From contig NZ_BSDJ01000043.1 in the NCBI RefSeq assembly GCF_027925525.1, positions 1 through 59,591 of the forward strand: a stretch of DNA of 59,591 bases, written 5' to 3'. Source of the stretch: Paenibacillus tyrphae. GTDB lineage: Bacteria > Bacillota > Bacilli > Paenibacillales > NBRC-103111. Numbering within the stretch: the first letter of the stretch is position 1; each line of letters begins with the position of its first letter. The notes under the pieces were generated by a model that saw only the letters and a program-made list of their open reading frames with translations, did no database searches and was not told the origin of the DNA. Of this stretch, positions 15,486 through 23,855 are shown in pieces. A program made the translations under genes and the position numbers.

Positions 15486-15925
15486 TAAATCACCTCGGTT
15501 TTACCGCCGGCAGCCTGGATTTTCTCTACCGCAGATTGGGAGAACTTGCTAGCCTTAACGTTCAGCTGAACCGTGATTTCACCGTTACCCAAGATTTTGA
15601 TGCCGTCTTTAGGGTTTTTCACGATGCCGGATTCCAAAAGAACTTCAGGAGTTACTTCCGTACCTGCTGCAAACTTGTTCAAATCCTCTACGTTGATAAC
15701 CGCATATTCCGTACGGAATCTGTTGTTAAATCCACGTTTTGGCAAGCGACGATAAAGCGGGTTCTGACCGCCTTCGAAGCCCGGACGGACACCGCCGCCG
15801 GAACGGGCGTTTTGACCTTTGTGACCGCGAGTAGCTGTTTTACCCATCCCACTACCGATACCACGACCTACACGCTTGCGCGTATCGCGGGAACCTGGAG
15901 CGGAAGAAAGCTCATGCAATTTCAT
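15485..15925 (-). CDS. rplO: 50S ribosomal protein L15
   Basis: 146 aa, the usual length. The conserved glycine- and arginine-rich N-terminal extension (GRGIGSGMGKTATRGHKGQ) threads into 23S rRNA. The ATG at 15925 follows GGAGGTG at 8 nt. An in-frame GTG three codons earlier overlaps that site and is rejected. Confidence 0.98.
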   Translation of the reverse strand: MKLHELSSAPGSRDTRKRVGRGIGSGMGKTATRGHKGQNARSGGGVRPGFEGGQNPLYRRLPKRGFNNRFRTEYAVINVEDLNKFAAGTEVTPEVLLESGIVKNPKDGIKILGNGEITVQLNVKASKFSQSAVEKIQAAGGKTEVI

Positions 15926-15958
15926 CGTTTGCACCTCCTCTAGCTATATGTTAAAACC

Positions 15959-16147
15959 TTAAGCTTCAATTTCTTTAACTTCGACCAAGTGGCTTACTTG
16001 GTTAACCATGCCGCGGATTGCAGCATTGTCTTGTTGTGTAACGGATTGATGCAATTTGCGAAGTCCGAGAGCCGTAACCGTACGACGCTGAGTTTCAGGA
16101 CGACCGATCAGGCTGCGCTTGAGGGTAATTTGCAGTTGCTTAGCCAT
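15959..16147 (-). CDS. rpmD: 50S ribosomal protein L30
   Basis: 62 aa bacterial short-form L30 (LKRSLIGRPETQRRTVTALGL). It lies between rpsE and rplO, 10 bp after rpsE, as in other bacteria. Confidence 0.97.
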   Translation of the reverse strand: MAKQLQITLKRSLIGRPETQRRTVTALGLRKLHQSVTQQDNAAIRGMVNQVSHLVEVKEIEA

Positions 16148-16157
16148 GGTATCCCTC

Positions 16158-16655
16158 CTAACCTAAGAGTTCTTCTACGGTTTTACCGCGAAGCTTAGCA
16201 ACCTCTTCCGCACGCTTCAGGCGCTGTAAGCCTTCCAGAGTAGCGTTAACCATGTTGATGGAGTTCGAAGACCCGAGGGACTTCGTCAGAATGTCGCCTA
16301 CGCCTGCCAGTTCAAGAACCGCACGAACCGGGCCGCCGGCGATAACTCCGGTACCTTTCGAAGCAGGCTTAAGCAGTACGCGTCCTGCGCCGAAATGTCC
16401 GATCACCATGTGAGGAATTGTCGTTCCGACGATAGGAACGTGAATCAGGTTTTTCTTCGCATCTTCGATACCTTTGCGAATCGCATCTGGTACCTCGGAA
16501 GCTTTACCGATTCCCGCGCCTACCCAACCTTTGCCGTCGCCCACAACCACGAGCGCGCTAAAGCTGAAACGGCGACCGCCCTTTACGACTTTAGCTACGC
16601 GGTTAATATGAACGACTTTTTCAGTCAGTTCTAATGTATTGGGATCAATACGCAA
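16158..16655 (-). CDS. rpsE: 30S ribosomal protein S5
   Basis: 165 aa. S5 sits at the mRNA entry site and affects decoding accuracy. The N-terminal double-stranded RNA-binding fold (VVKGGRRFSFSALVVVGDGKG) is intact, including the loop where spectinomycin-resistance changes are known; I see nothing unusual there. It is 29 bp after rplR. Confidence 0.98.
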   Translation of the reverse strand: MRIDPNTLELTEKVVHINRVAKVVKGGRRFSFSALVVVGDGKGWVGAGIGKASEVPDAIRKGIEDAKKNLIHVPIVGTTIPHMVIGHFGAGRVLLKPASKGTGVIAGGPVRAVLELAGVGDILTKSLGSSNSINMVNATLEGLQRLKRAEEVAKLRGKTVEELLG

Positions 16656-16684
16656 GTCCTTTACCTCCTTATTGATGATTTGGA

Positions 16685-17053
16685 TTAGAATTCAAGACCT
16701 GCTTCACGAGCAGCGTCTGCAAGTGCTTTAACACGTCCATGGTACAGGTAACCGCCGCGGTCGAAAACGACTTTCACGACACCTGCTTTTTTCGCACGCT
16801 CAGCGATCAGAGCGCCTACTTTCGAAGCTGCTTCTGCGTTACCACCGTTTCCGAGCCCTTCTTTGAGCTCTTTGTCCTGCGTAGAAGCCGCTGCGATCGT
16901 TACGCCTTTAACGTCGTCGATCAGTTGTGCGTACATATGCTTAGCGGAACGGAAAATGTTCAGACGAGGACGTTCTGCCGTTCCTTGAATTTTCTTACGA
17001 ACGCGAAGATGTCTTTTCAAACGCGCTTTGTTTTTATCGCCTTTGGTAATCAT
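16685..17053 (-). CDS. rplR: 50S ribosomal protein L18
   Basis: 122 aa. L18 binds 5S rRNA with L5. The basic start MITKGDKNKARLKRHLRVR and C-terminal FDRGGYLYHGRVKALADAAR are typical. Start ATG at 17053 follows AAAGGAG; the 10-residue longer frame is not supported by a binding site. Confidence 0.98.
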   Translation of the reverse strand: MITKGDKNKARLKRHLRVRKKIQGTAERPRLNIFRSAKHMYAQLIDDVKGVTIAAASTQDKELKEGLGNGGNAEAASKVGALIAERAKKAGVVKVVFDRGGYLYHGRVKALADAAREAGLEF

Positions 17054-17118
17054 TCGAGGTTCACTCCTTTCGAGTTGGATCATCCGAAGTTCGGATTATG
17101 CGATCAGCTTAAGCAGCC

Positions 17119-17661
17119 TTATTTCTTCTTACCGGCTTTACCTTCTTTGCGAAGGATACGCTCGCCTTCGTATTTAATACCTTTGCCTTTGTACGGCTCA
17201 GGCTCACGAACGGAACGAACTTTTGCTGCTGTTGCTCCAACCAACTCTTTGTCGATCCCTTTAACGATGATCTTAGTGTTGGAAGGAACTTCGAACTCGA
17301 TACCGTTCTCCGGCTCGATTTCAACCGGGTGGGAGTAACCGACGTTCAGAACCAGCTTGTTGCCGGATTTGTTCGCACGGTAACCTACGCCGACGAGATC
17401 GAGAGATTTAGCAAAACCATCAGTTACTCCGCTAACCATGTTTTGTACGACACTGCGGGTCGTACCATGCAGAGAGCGGTGCAATTTATTGTCGGAAGGA
17501 CGTTCTACGGTCAGAACATTGTCCTCAACGCTGATCTTCATATCTCTATGCAATTCACGGCTCAAAGTGCCTTTCGGACCTTTTACCGTAATGAGTGTAT
17601 TGTCAATAGTCACGTTTACTCCGCTTGGGATCGTGATCGGTTTGCGACCAATACGGGACAT
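17119..17661 (-). CDS. rplF: 50S ribosomal protein L6
   Basis: 180 aa, two tandem L6 folds. It begins MSRIGRKPITIPSGV; the signature PEPYKGKGIKYEGE (near the C-terminus) is present. GGAGGTG is 7 nt upstream of the ATG at 17661. It binds near the sarcin-ricin loop, the factor-binding site. Confidence 0.98.
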   Translation of the reverse strand: MSRIGRKPITIPSGVNVTIDNTLITVKGPKGTLSRELHRDMKISVEDNVLTVERPSDNKLHRSLHGTTRSVVQNMVSGVTDGFAKSLDLVGVGYRANKSGNKLVLNVGYSHPVEIEPENGIEFEVPSNTKIIVKGIDKELVGATAAKVRSVREPEPYKGKGIKYEGERILRKEGKAGKKK

Positions 17662-17692
17662 GTTGTGCACCTCCGTTCATTCAAAATCTAGA

Positions 17693-18091
17693 TTACCAAA
17701 CGTAGCAGATTACCTCTCCGCCAGCTTTGGATTGACGAGCTTCTTTATCCGTCATCACGCCTTTGGACGTGGACAGAATTGCGATTCCCAAACCGCCAAG
17801 TACGCGAGGCACTTCTTGGCTTTTCGCGTAAACGCGAAGGCCCGGTTTGCTGATTCTTTTGAGTCCTGTAATAACGCGCTCATTGTTAGGGCCGTATTTC
17901 AGGAACAAGCGGATGATGCCTTGCTTGCTGTCTTCGATATATTCAGCGTCACGAATGAAGCCTTCCTTCTTGAGGATCTCAGCGATTTCTCTTTTGACCT
18001 TCGAAGCCGGAATTTCGACAGTTTCATGACGAACGACGTTAGCGTTGCGGATGCGTGTAAGCATATCTGCAATTGGATCGGACATAACCAT
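17693..18091 (-). CDS. rpsH: 30S ribosomal protein S8
   Basis: 132 aa. S8 is a primary binder of 16S rRNA helix 21; in E. coli it also represses the spc operon by binding mRNA, but whether that happens here cannot be seen. MSDPIADMLTRIRNA and STSKGVMTDKEAR are diagnostic. The ATG at 18091 is 10 nt from AAGGAGG; a second ATG two codons on matches the Bacillus start and is possible. Confidence 0.97.
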   Translation of the reverse strand: MVMSDPIADMLTRIRNANVVRHETVEIPASKVKREIAEILKKEGFIRDAEYIEDSKQGIIRLFLKYGPNNERVITGLKRISKPGLRVYAKSQEVPRVLGGLGIAILSTSKGVMTDKEARQSKAGGEVICYVW

Positions 18092-18124
18092 GTGTTGTGA
18101 ACCTCCTTCCCGAGAGCTTAAAGT

Positions 18125-18310
18125 TTACCAGCTTGCTTTCTTCACGCCAGGAATCTGGCCTTTGTATGCCAATTCGCGGAAGCAAATTCTGCAAATTTTG
18201 AATTTCCGTAGTACGGAATGCGGGCGACCGCAGCGTTCGCAGCGTGTGTAAGCCTGCACCTTGAATTTCGGAGGACGCTGCTGCTTAATCTTCATCGAAG
18301 TTTTTGCCAC
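18125..18310 (-). CDS. rpsN: 30S ribosomal protein S14, zinc-binding (type Z)
   Basis: 61 aa short S14 with an intact zinc motif, CERCGRPHSVLRKFKICRIC. Zinc-free longer paralogues replace this form under zinc limitation in some Firmicutes; none is in the window. A single copy of the hairpin module lies just upstream of its ribosome binding site (18328-18360). Confidence 0.97.
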   Translation of the reverse strand: MAKTSMKIKQQRPPKFKVQAYTRCERCGRPHSVLRKFKICRICFRELAYKGQIPGVKKASW

Positions 18311-18327
18311 TTCAGTTTACACCTCCA

Positions 18328-18360
18328 AAGTCTCCATTAGGAAAACTTGCTTCGTAAGCA
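18328..18360. repeat. Hairpin module upstream of rpsN
   Basis: A single copy of the module that ends in CTTCGTAAGC on the plus strand. In the mRNA sense the arms form an 8-bp stem with two G-U pairs around a CTAAT loop, directly followed by TTGGAGG, the rpsN ribosome binding site. It fills almost the whole rplE-rpsN gap. Confidence 0.75.
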
Positions 18361-18362
18361 TG

Positions 18363-18905
18363 TTATTTGGAAAACGGCATGCCCAATTGAGCCAACAATT
18401 CGCGGGACTCTTCGTCCGTTTTAGCCGTTGTGACGATAACGATATCCATACCGCGCACTTTATCCACTTTATCGTACTCAACCTCTGGGAAGATGAGTTG
18501 TTCTTTCAAACCGAGCGTGTAGTTACCGCGGCCGTCAAAAGCCTTGGTGGAAACGCCGCGGAAGTCGCGTACGCGAGGAAGAGCAACGTTGAACAATTTA
18601 TCCAAGAAGTGATACATACGCTCGCCGCGAAGCGTAACTTTCACACCGATCGGCATATTTTCACGCAGCTTGAAGCCTGCGATCGATTTTTTCGCTCTGG
18701 TGATAACCGGCTTTTGTCCGGAGATCAACTGCAGATCGTTAACAGCGGTATCGAGCACTTTGGAGTTAGCAACTGCCTCACCAACACCCATGTTGATAAC
18801 CACTTTTTCAATTTTCGGAACCTGCATCACCGTGGTGTAGTTGAATTTCTGCATCAGGCCAGGCGTAATTTCGTTCAAAAAGCGATCTTTCATTCTTGCA
18901 GCCAT
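18363..18905 (-). CDS. rplE: 50S ribosomal protein L5
   Basis: 180 aa. L5 binds 5S rRNA and forms a bridge to the small-subunit head, touching P-site tRNA. Conserved blocks are MQVPKIEKVVINMGVGEA and the FPEVEYDKVDKVRGMDI stretch. It lies between rplX and rpsN in the spc operon. Confidence 0.98.
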   Translation of the reverse strand: MAARMKDRFLNEITPGLMQKFNYTTVMQVPKIEKVVINMGVGEAVANSKVLDTAVNDLQLISGQKPVITRAKKSIAGFKLRENMPIGVKVTLRGERMYHFLDKLFNVALPRVRDFRGVSTKAFDGRGNYTLGLKEQLIFPEVEYDKVDKVRGMDIVIVTTAKTDEESRELLAQLGMPFSK

Positions 18906-18937
18906 GAATCCGTGTACCTCCTTTCTTACTTATACGA

Positions 18938-19291
18938 TTAGTCGATAACTTCGCCGGATTTTTTCGCAACGCGAACTTTCTTGCCGTTGTCCAGCACTTT
19001 GTAACCTACGCGAGTAGGTTGGCCGCTCTTCGGATCTACCAGCATCACGTTGGATGCGTGGATCGGAGCTTCTTGCGTGATAATGCCGCCTTGCGGATTT
19101 TGTTGGGAAGGCTTCGAATGCTTCTTGATCATGTTCACGCCTTCGACCAACACACGGTTTTCACGAGGGAAAGCTGCGATAACGCGGCCTTTCTTCCCTT
19201 TGTCTTTACCCGTGATAACAAAAACCGTATCGTCTTTTTTCACGTGCAATTTATTGTTGTGAGACTCGAGTTTCTTCGGTTGTTTTGGCAC
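18938..19291 (-). CDS. rplX: 50S ribosomal protein L24
   Basis: 117 aa with a KOW motif (DDTVFVITGKDKGKKGRVIA). L24 starts assembly of the 5' domain of 23S rRNA. Start is GTG at 19291 with GGAGGTG 5-6 nt upstream; the GTG three codons earlier falls inside that site. A hairpin module lies just upstream. Confidence 0.97.
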   Translation of the reverse strand: MPKQPKKLESHNNKLHVKKDDTVFVITGKDKGKKGRVIAAFPRENRVLVEGVNMIKKHSKPSQQNPQGGIITQEAPIHASNVMLVDPKSGQPTRVGYKVLDNGKKVRVAKKSGEVID

Positions 19292-19309
19292 TGTGTACAC
19301 CTCCTACAA

Positions 19310-19338
19310 ACTTTCCTATGAAAGCCGACTTCGTAAGC
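19310..19338. repeat. Hairpin module upstream of rplX
   Basis: A single copy of the CTTCGTAAGC module in the rplN-rplX gap. In the mRNA sense GCTTACGAAGTC is followed by a 5-bp stem (CTTTC/GAAAG, loop ATAG) and then by the TAGGAGG ribosome binding site. The stem is shorter than in the copies before rpmJ and rplJ, with the core kept. Confidence 0.75.
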
Positions 19339-19348
19339 AGCTGGTTTA

Positions 19349-19717
19349 TTAGATAACTTCCGGAGCCAGAGAAACGATCTTCATGAAGTCTCTGTCGCGA
19401 AGTTCGCGAGCAACCGGTCCGAAGATACGTGTGCCGCGCGGGCTCTTATCTTCTTTTACAACTACGGCTGCGTTCTCGTCAAAGCTGATGTAGGATCCGT
19501 CCTTACGGCGAGCACCGCGTCTCGTACGCACGACTACTGCTTTAACAACGTCGCCCTTTTTGACAACGCCACCTGGTGTTGCTTCTTTCACGGAGCAAAT
19601 GATCAGATCACCGATGTTAGCCGTACGACGACCCGTACCACCCAACACGCGGATACACATCAGTTGCTTCGCACCAGAGTTGTCAGCTACGTTCAAACGA
19701 GTAAAAGGTTGAATCAT
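19349..19717 (-). CDS. rplN: 50S ribosomal protein L14
   Basis: 122 aa, starting MIQPFTRLNVADNSGAKQLM, a nearly invariant sequence. L14 forms an intersubunit bridge and is the docking site of the silencing factor RsfS. It is the first gene of the canonical spc segment, 41 bp after rpsQ. Confidence 0.99.
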   Translation of the reverse strand: MIQPFTRLNVADNSGAKQLMCIRVLGGTGRRTANIGDLIICSVKEATPGGVVKKGDVVKAVVVRTRRGARRKDGSYISFDENAAVVVKEDKSPRGTRIFGPVARELRDRDFMKIVSLAPEVI

Positions 19718-19758
19718 TGTGTATTCCCTCCTTCCGGAATTGATGCCCGATGCTTATA

Positions 19759-20022
19759 TTAAACGATAACCGCTTTTTCTACGACTTCGACCAGTCTCCA
19801 ACGCTTGTCTTTGGAAAGCGGACGAGTTTCCATGATTTTCACAACATCGCCGATTTTCGCTTCGTTGTTTTCGTCATGAGCTTTGAATTTCTTCGTATAT
19901 TTAATGCGTTTGTGGTACAAGTCGTGTTTTTTGTAGGTTTCTACAGCCACAACGATGGTTTTGTCCATTTTGTCGCTTACGACTTTACCCAGCTGCGTTT
20001 TACGCTCGTTGCGTTCAGCCAT
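19759..20022 (-). CDS. rpsQ: 30S ribosomal protein S17
   Basis: 87 aa OB-fold protein that binds 16S rRNA early (GKVVSDKMDKTIVVAVETY). The ATG at 20022 follows GGAGG at 8 nt, giving the standard MAERNERK start; the longer frame (seven extra residues) would include the binding site. Confidence 0.98.
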   Translation of the reverse strand: MAERNERKTQLGKVVSDKMDKTIVVAVETYKKHDLYHKRIKYTKKFKAHDENNEAKIGDVVKIMETRPLSKDKRWRLVEVVEKAVIV

Positions 20023-20046
20023 TCTGAGATCCTCCTCTCTCATTCA

Positions 20047-20247
20047 TTAACTAGTGATTCCCAATTCTCTTTCACGCAAAACAGTCTTTGCCCGGGCAAT
20101 CTCTTTGCGGACTTTTTGAATTTGTACGGGATTATCCAGTTGACCTGTAGCCAGTTGAAAACGGAGGTTAAAGAGCTGCTCTTTAAATCCGGCAATCTTT
20201 TGTTCGATCTCAGCAGTGGTTAAGTTGCGAAATTCACTAGCTTTCAT
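20047..20247 (-). CDS. rpmC: 50S ribosomal protein L29
   Basis: 66 aa, a helical hairpin protein at the tunnel exit near L23, where trigger factor and SRP dock. MKASEFRNLTTAEIEQKI is the typical start. It overlaps the end of rplP by 11 bp, so the two are probably translationally coupled. Confidence 0.98.
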   Translation of the reverse strand: MKASEFRNLTTAEIEQKIAGFKEQLFNLRFQLATGQLDNPVQIQKVRKEIARAKTVLRERELGITS

Positions 20248-20671
20248 TTGCTTCACCACCTACTTCTTCTCTTTTCACAAACTTCGTTTTGATCGGCAGC
20301 TTGTGAGAGGCGAGACGCATAGCTTCACGGGCGATTTCTTCGCTTACGCCGGCAAGTTCGAACATAACTTTGCCTGGCTTAACGACAGCAACCCATTTTT
20401 CTACGTTACCTTTACCGCTACCCATCCGAACTTCAAGCGGCTTTTGGGTGATCGGTTTGGAAGGGAAAATCTTGATCCAAACTTTACCGCCCCGCTTGAT
20501 GTAACGAGTCATTGCAATACGGGCAGCTTCGATTTGACGGTTGGTTACCCAAGCCGGCTCCATCGCTTGCAAGCCGTATTCACCGAAATGAACTTCCGTA
20601 CCGCCTTTAGCGCGACCGCGCATATTGCCGCGGTGCTCTTTGCGGTGTTTCACACGTTTAGGAACTAACAT
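20237..20671 (-). CDS. rplP: 50S ribosomal protein L16
   Basis: 144 aa, standard length. L16 sits next to the A-site tRNA and is needed for peptidyl transfer. MLVPKRVKHRKEHRGNMRGRAKGG is diagnostic, as is the IARWPIT-like region RYIKRGGKVWIKIFPSKPIT. It is 2 bp after rpsC. Confidence 0.99.
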   Translation of the reverse strand: MLVPKRVKHRKEHRGNMRGRAKGGTEVHFGEYGLQAMEPAWVTNRQIEAARIAMTRYIKRGGKVWIKIFPSKPITQKPLEVRMGSGKGNVEKWVAVVKPGKVMFELAGVSEEIAREAMRLASHKLPIKTKFVKREEVGGEANES

Positions 20672-20673
20672 GA

Positions 20674-21339
20674 TTAGTTGCCTCCTTCCGTAGCAGCCTT
20701 TTTCTTAGCCGTTGGAAGAACTTCGCCACGATAGATCCATACTTTTACGCCGATCCGACCGTAAGTGGTGTGAGCTTCTGCCGTACCGTAGTCGATGTCC
20801 GCACGCAATGTATGAAGAGGAACCGTACCCTCGCTGTAACCTTCCGTTCTGGCGATTTCCGCTCCGCCCAGACGACCGCTAACCGATGTCTTAATCCCTT
20901 TTGCACCGGATCTCATCGTTCTTTGAATCGATTGTTTCAATGCACGACGGAACGATACGCGACGCTCCAATTGTTGTGCAATGCTTTCTGCAACCAAGAT
21001 TGCGTCCAGCTCTGGATGTTTCACTTCAGAGATGTTGATGTGTACTTTTTTGCCGTTCGTCAGCTTAGTCAGGTAACCGCGAATCACTTCAACCTCGGAA
21101 CCGCCTTTACCGATAACCATGCCTGGCTTCGCCGTATGAATCGTCACGTTCACGCGATTAGCGGCACGTTCGATTTCAATGCGGGAAACGGCAGACTCTT
21201 TCAACTTTTGTTTCAAATATTCACGGATTTTTACGTCTTCCATCAGCAAGTCGCCGAAATCTTTGCCGGCGTACCATTTGGATTCCCAATCACGGATAAT
21301 ACCGATGCGAAGTCCTACCGGGTTTACTTTTTGACCCAC
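20674..21339 (-). CDS. rpsC: 30S ribosomal protein S3
   Basis: 221 aa. S3 has an N-terminal KH domain (GMVIGKGGSEVEVIRGYL, about 65-85) and a C-terminal domain, and forms part of the mRNA entry tunnel with helicase activity. MGQKVNPVGLRIGIIRDW is the usual start. It is 13 bp downstream of rplV. Confidence 0.99.
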   Translation of the reverse strand: MGQKVNPVGLRIGIIRDWESKWYAGKDFGDLLMEDVKIREYLKQKLKESAVSRIEIERAANRVNVTIHTAKPGMVIGKGGSEVEVIRGYLTKLTNGKKVHINISEVKHPELDAILVAESIAQQLERRVSFRRALKQSIQRTMRSGAKGIKTSVSGRLGGAEIARTEGYSEGTVPLHTLRADIDYGTAEAHTTYGRIGVKVWIYRGEVLPTAKKKAATEGGN

Positions 21340-21352
21340 ACGTTGTCCCTCC

Positions 21353-21688
21353 TTATTTCTCAGATACCACTAATGTAATGTGGCTGGTACGTTTATTGAT
21401 GCGGCTCGCGCGACCCATCGCACGAGGGCGGAATCTTTTCAAAGTCGGGCCTTGGTCCACAAATACTTGCGAAACCACCAGACTGTTAGGATCCATGGAG
21501 TAGTTATGCTCCGCGTTGGCAATAGCCGAATTGAGCAATTTCTCAACGATCGGGGAAGCTGCCTTCGGCGTGTGACGCAGGATTGCGATCGCTTCGCCCA
21601 CTTGCTTGCCGCGAATCAAGTCAACAACGAGTTGCGCTTTGCGCGGAGCAATGCGAACGTATCTTACAATAGCTTTAGCTTGTTGCAT
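21353..21688 (-). CDS. rplV: 50S ribosomal protein L22
   Basis: 111 aa. The extended beta-hairpin lines the exit tunnel near the macrolide site; the loop RFRPRAMGRASRINKRTSH is intact with no deletion of the kind that gives erythromycin resistance. Start ATG at 21688 follows GGAGG; the six-residue longer frame is rejected. Confidence 0.98.
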   Translation of the reverse strand: MQQAKAIVRYVRIAPRKAQLVVDLIRGKQVGEAIAILRHTPKAASPIVEKLLNSAIANAEHNYSMDPNSLVVSQVFVDQGPTLKRFRPRAMGRASRINKRTSHITLVVSEK

Positions 21689-21733
21689 GGATGTACCTCC
21701 TCTCATTCACAAACTGATCTGTAGGTTCCGAAC

Positions 21734-22015
21734 CTAGCGTTTACCCGTCTTCTTGTCGTCATCGTGTCCTTTGTAAGTACGGGTTGGTGCAAACTCACCG
21801 AGTTTATGTCCGACCATATCTTCCGTTACGTATACCGGAACATGCTTTCTGCCGTCATACACACCGAACGTGTGACCGATGAATTGCGGGAAAATCGTGG
21901 AGCGGCGAGACCAAGTTTTGATCACTTGCCTCTTCGCGCCCTCAACGTTCATGCCTTCGACTTTCTTCAAAAGGTAGCCATCTACGAAAGGCCCTTTTTT
22001 CAAACTGCGACCCAT
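21734..22015 (-). CDS. rpsS: 30S ribosomal protein S19
   Basis: 93 aa. S19 partners S13 in the head of the small subunit. MGRSLKKGPFVDGYLLKKV and the HKLGEFAPTRTYKGH block are diagnostic. It lies between rplB and rplV. Confidence 0.99.
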   Translation of the reverse strand: MGRSLKKGPFVDGYLLKKVEGMNVEGAKRQVIKTWSRRSTIFPQFIGHTFGVYDGRKHVPVYVTEDMVGHKLGEFAPTRTYKGHDDDKKTGKR

Positions 22016-22054
22016 GTTTCGTTCCTCCCTTCTTTAACCGAACCGAAAAAGTAA

Positions 22055-22885
22055 TTACTTCGTGCGGCGACGTACAATATATTGATTGGAAGCTTTGTTC
22101 TTCTTCCGCGTTTTGTATCCGAGCGTCGGTTTGCCCCAAGGAGACATCGGGGATTTGCGTCCGATCGGGGAGCGACCTTCACCACCACCGTGCGGGTGAT
22201 CGTTCGGGTTCATTACGGAACCGCGAACTTCCGGTCTTTGACCCAACCAACGGGAACGGCCGGCTTTACCGATCTTCACGAGTTCGTAATCTTCGTTACC
22301 TACGGATCCGATTGTCGCGCGGCAAACTTTGAGGATTTTTCTCATTTCGCCGGAAGACAAACGAACCGTTACATATTGCTCTTCTTTACCGAGCAATTGA
22401 GCTTCCGTACCGGCTGCGCGAACCAATTGTCCGCCTTTGCCAGGCTTCAGCTCGATATTGTGGATAACCGTACCCACCGGAATGTTTTCCAGAGGAAGTG
22501 CGTTACCGATTTTGATGTCGGCATTCGGACCGGATACGATTTGATCGCCCACTTTCAAGCCTTTCGGAGCGATGATGTAGCGCTTCTCGCCATCCACGTA
22601 GTGGATCAATGCGATGTTAGCGGAACGGTTCGGGTCGTACTCGATTGTAGCAACGCGACCAGGTATTCCATCTTTGTTCCGTTTAAAATCGATGATGCGG
22701 TATTTACGTTTGTGTCCGCCGCCTTGATGACGAACCGTAATTTTACCTTGGTTGTTCCGACCCGCTTTTTTGCTCAAAGGAGCCAAAAGCGATTTCTCCG
22801 GTGTGGATGTTGTGATTTCTTCAAAAGTAGAAACCGACATCGCACGTCTTGCAGGAGAGGTTGGTTTATATTTTTTAATTGGCAC
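22055..22885 (-). CDS. rplB: 50S ribosomal protein L2
   Basis: 276 aa. L2 is a primary rRNA binder needed for subunit association and peptidyl transferase activity. The conserved C-terminal block VMNPNDHPHGGGEGRSPIG contains the essential histidine. It lies between rplW and rpsS. Confidence 0.99.
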   Translation of the reverse strand: MPIKKYKPTSPARRAMSVSTFEEITTSTPEKSLLAPLSKKAGRNNQGKITVRHQGGGHKRKYRIIDFKRNKDGIPGRVATIEYDPNRSANIALIHYVDGEKRYIIAPKGLKVGDQIVSGPNADIKIGNALPLENIPVGTVIHNIELKPGKGGQLVRAAGTEAQLLGKEEQYVTVRLSSGEMRKILKVCRATIGSVGNEDYELVKIGKAGRSRWLGQRPEVRGSVMNPNDHPHGGGEGRSPIGRKSPMSPWGKPTLGYKTRKKNKASNQYIVRRRTK

Positions 22886-22911
22886 GTGGATTCCCTCCTT
22901 ACTTCAAAAAA

Positions 22912-23208
22912 TTAAACTTGCGAGTTTTCAAAGAACTCCAGTTCTTTGCTGTCTGCGCTTAAAGTGACGATCGCTTTTTTCCATTCGGACGTATATCCGG
23001 AATAGCGGCCATAACGCTTCGGCTTCGCCGGCATTCTGAGCGTATTCACGTTCGTTACTTTTACTTTGAAGATTTGCTCGATCGCTTGTTTGACTTCCGT
23101 TTTATTCGAACGGATGTCCACTTCGAACACATATTTCTTTTCCGCCATCATTTCGCTGGAACGTTCGGTAATGACCGGGCGCTTAATAATATCGCGAGGG
23201 TTTTTCAT
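22912..23208 (-). CDS. rplW: 50S ribosomal protein L23
   Basis: 98 aa. L23 is the main docking site for trigger factor and SRP at the tunnel exit. DIIKRPVITERSSEMMAEKK and the basic loop RMPAKPKRYGRYSG are typical. Its start overlaps the rplD stop by one base (TAATG). Confidence 0.98.
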   Translation of the reverse strand: MKNPRDIIKRPVITERSSEMMAEKKYVFEVDIRSNKTEVKQAIEQIFKVKVTNVNTLRMPAKPKRYGRYSGYTSEWKKAIVTLSADSKELEFFENSQV

Positions 23209-23831
23209 TACGCAAACACCTCCTCTACCTTTTGCACGGCATCCTTCGTAATGATCAGCTTGTCGTAAACCATAACATCAAGGACGTTGATTCCTTCGGC
23301 AGCAACAAACTTCACGCCAGGGATGTTACGTGCAGACAATGCTACGTTCTCGTCATACGCAGCCGTCACAACCAAAGCTTTACGATCCACTTTGAGGTTA
23401 TTCAAAATCGCTGCAAATTCTTTTGTTTTCGGTTGAGCCAATTGCAATTGGTCAAGCACGATAATTTCGCTCGCCTTCACCTTGGAAGACAACGCGGATT
23501 TGATCGCCAGACGACGAACTTTCTTAGGCAGTTTGTAGGCATAGCTGCGAGGTGTCGGACCAAAAACGGTACCGCCGCCTTTCCATTGCGGAGAGCGAAT
23601 ACTACCTTGACGAGCACGGCCTGTGCCTTTTTGTTTCCACGGTTTACGGCCACCGCCACGAACTTCGGAACGACCTTTCGTTTTATGCGTACCTGCACGA
23701 AGGGACGCACGCTGCATCAATACCGCTTCATTCAATACATGAACGTGCGGCTCGATTCCGAACACGCTATCCGCGAGTTCCACTTCGCCTACTTGGGCAC
23801 CACTAACGTTAAACACTGCTACTTTTGGCAT
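23208..23831 (-). CDS. rplD: 50S ribosomal protein L4
   Basis: 207 aa. The long loop RSEVRGGGRKPWKQKGTGRA reaches the exit tunnel and is unaltered. In E. coli L4 also represses the S10 operon; a structured S10 leader exists here (24846-24976) but no L4 link can be shown from the sequence alone. Confidence 0.98.
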   Translation of the reverse strand: MPKVAVFNVSGAQVGEVELADSVFGIEPHVHVLNEAVLMQRASLRAGTHKTKGRSEVRGGGRKPWKQKGTGRARQGSIRSPQWKGGGTVFGPTPRSYAYKLPKKVRRLAIKSALSSKVKASEIIVLDQLQLAQPKTKEFAAILNNLKVDRKALVVTAAYDENVALSARNIPGVKFVAAEGINVLDVMVYDKLIITKDAVQKVEEVFA

Positions 23832-23855
23832 TTGTTATCCTCCTTTCCGTCTTTC

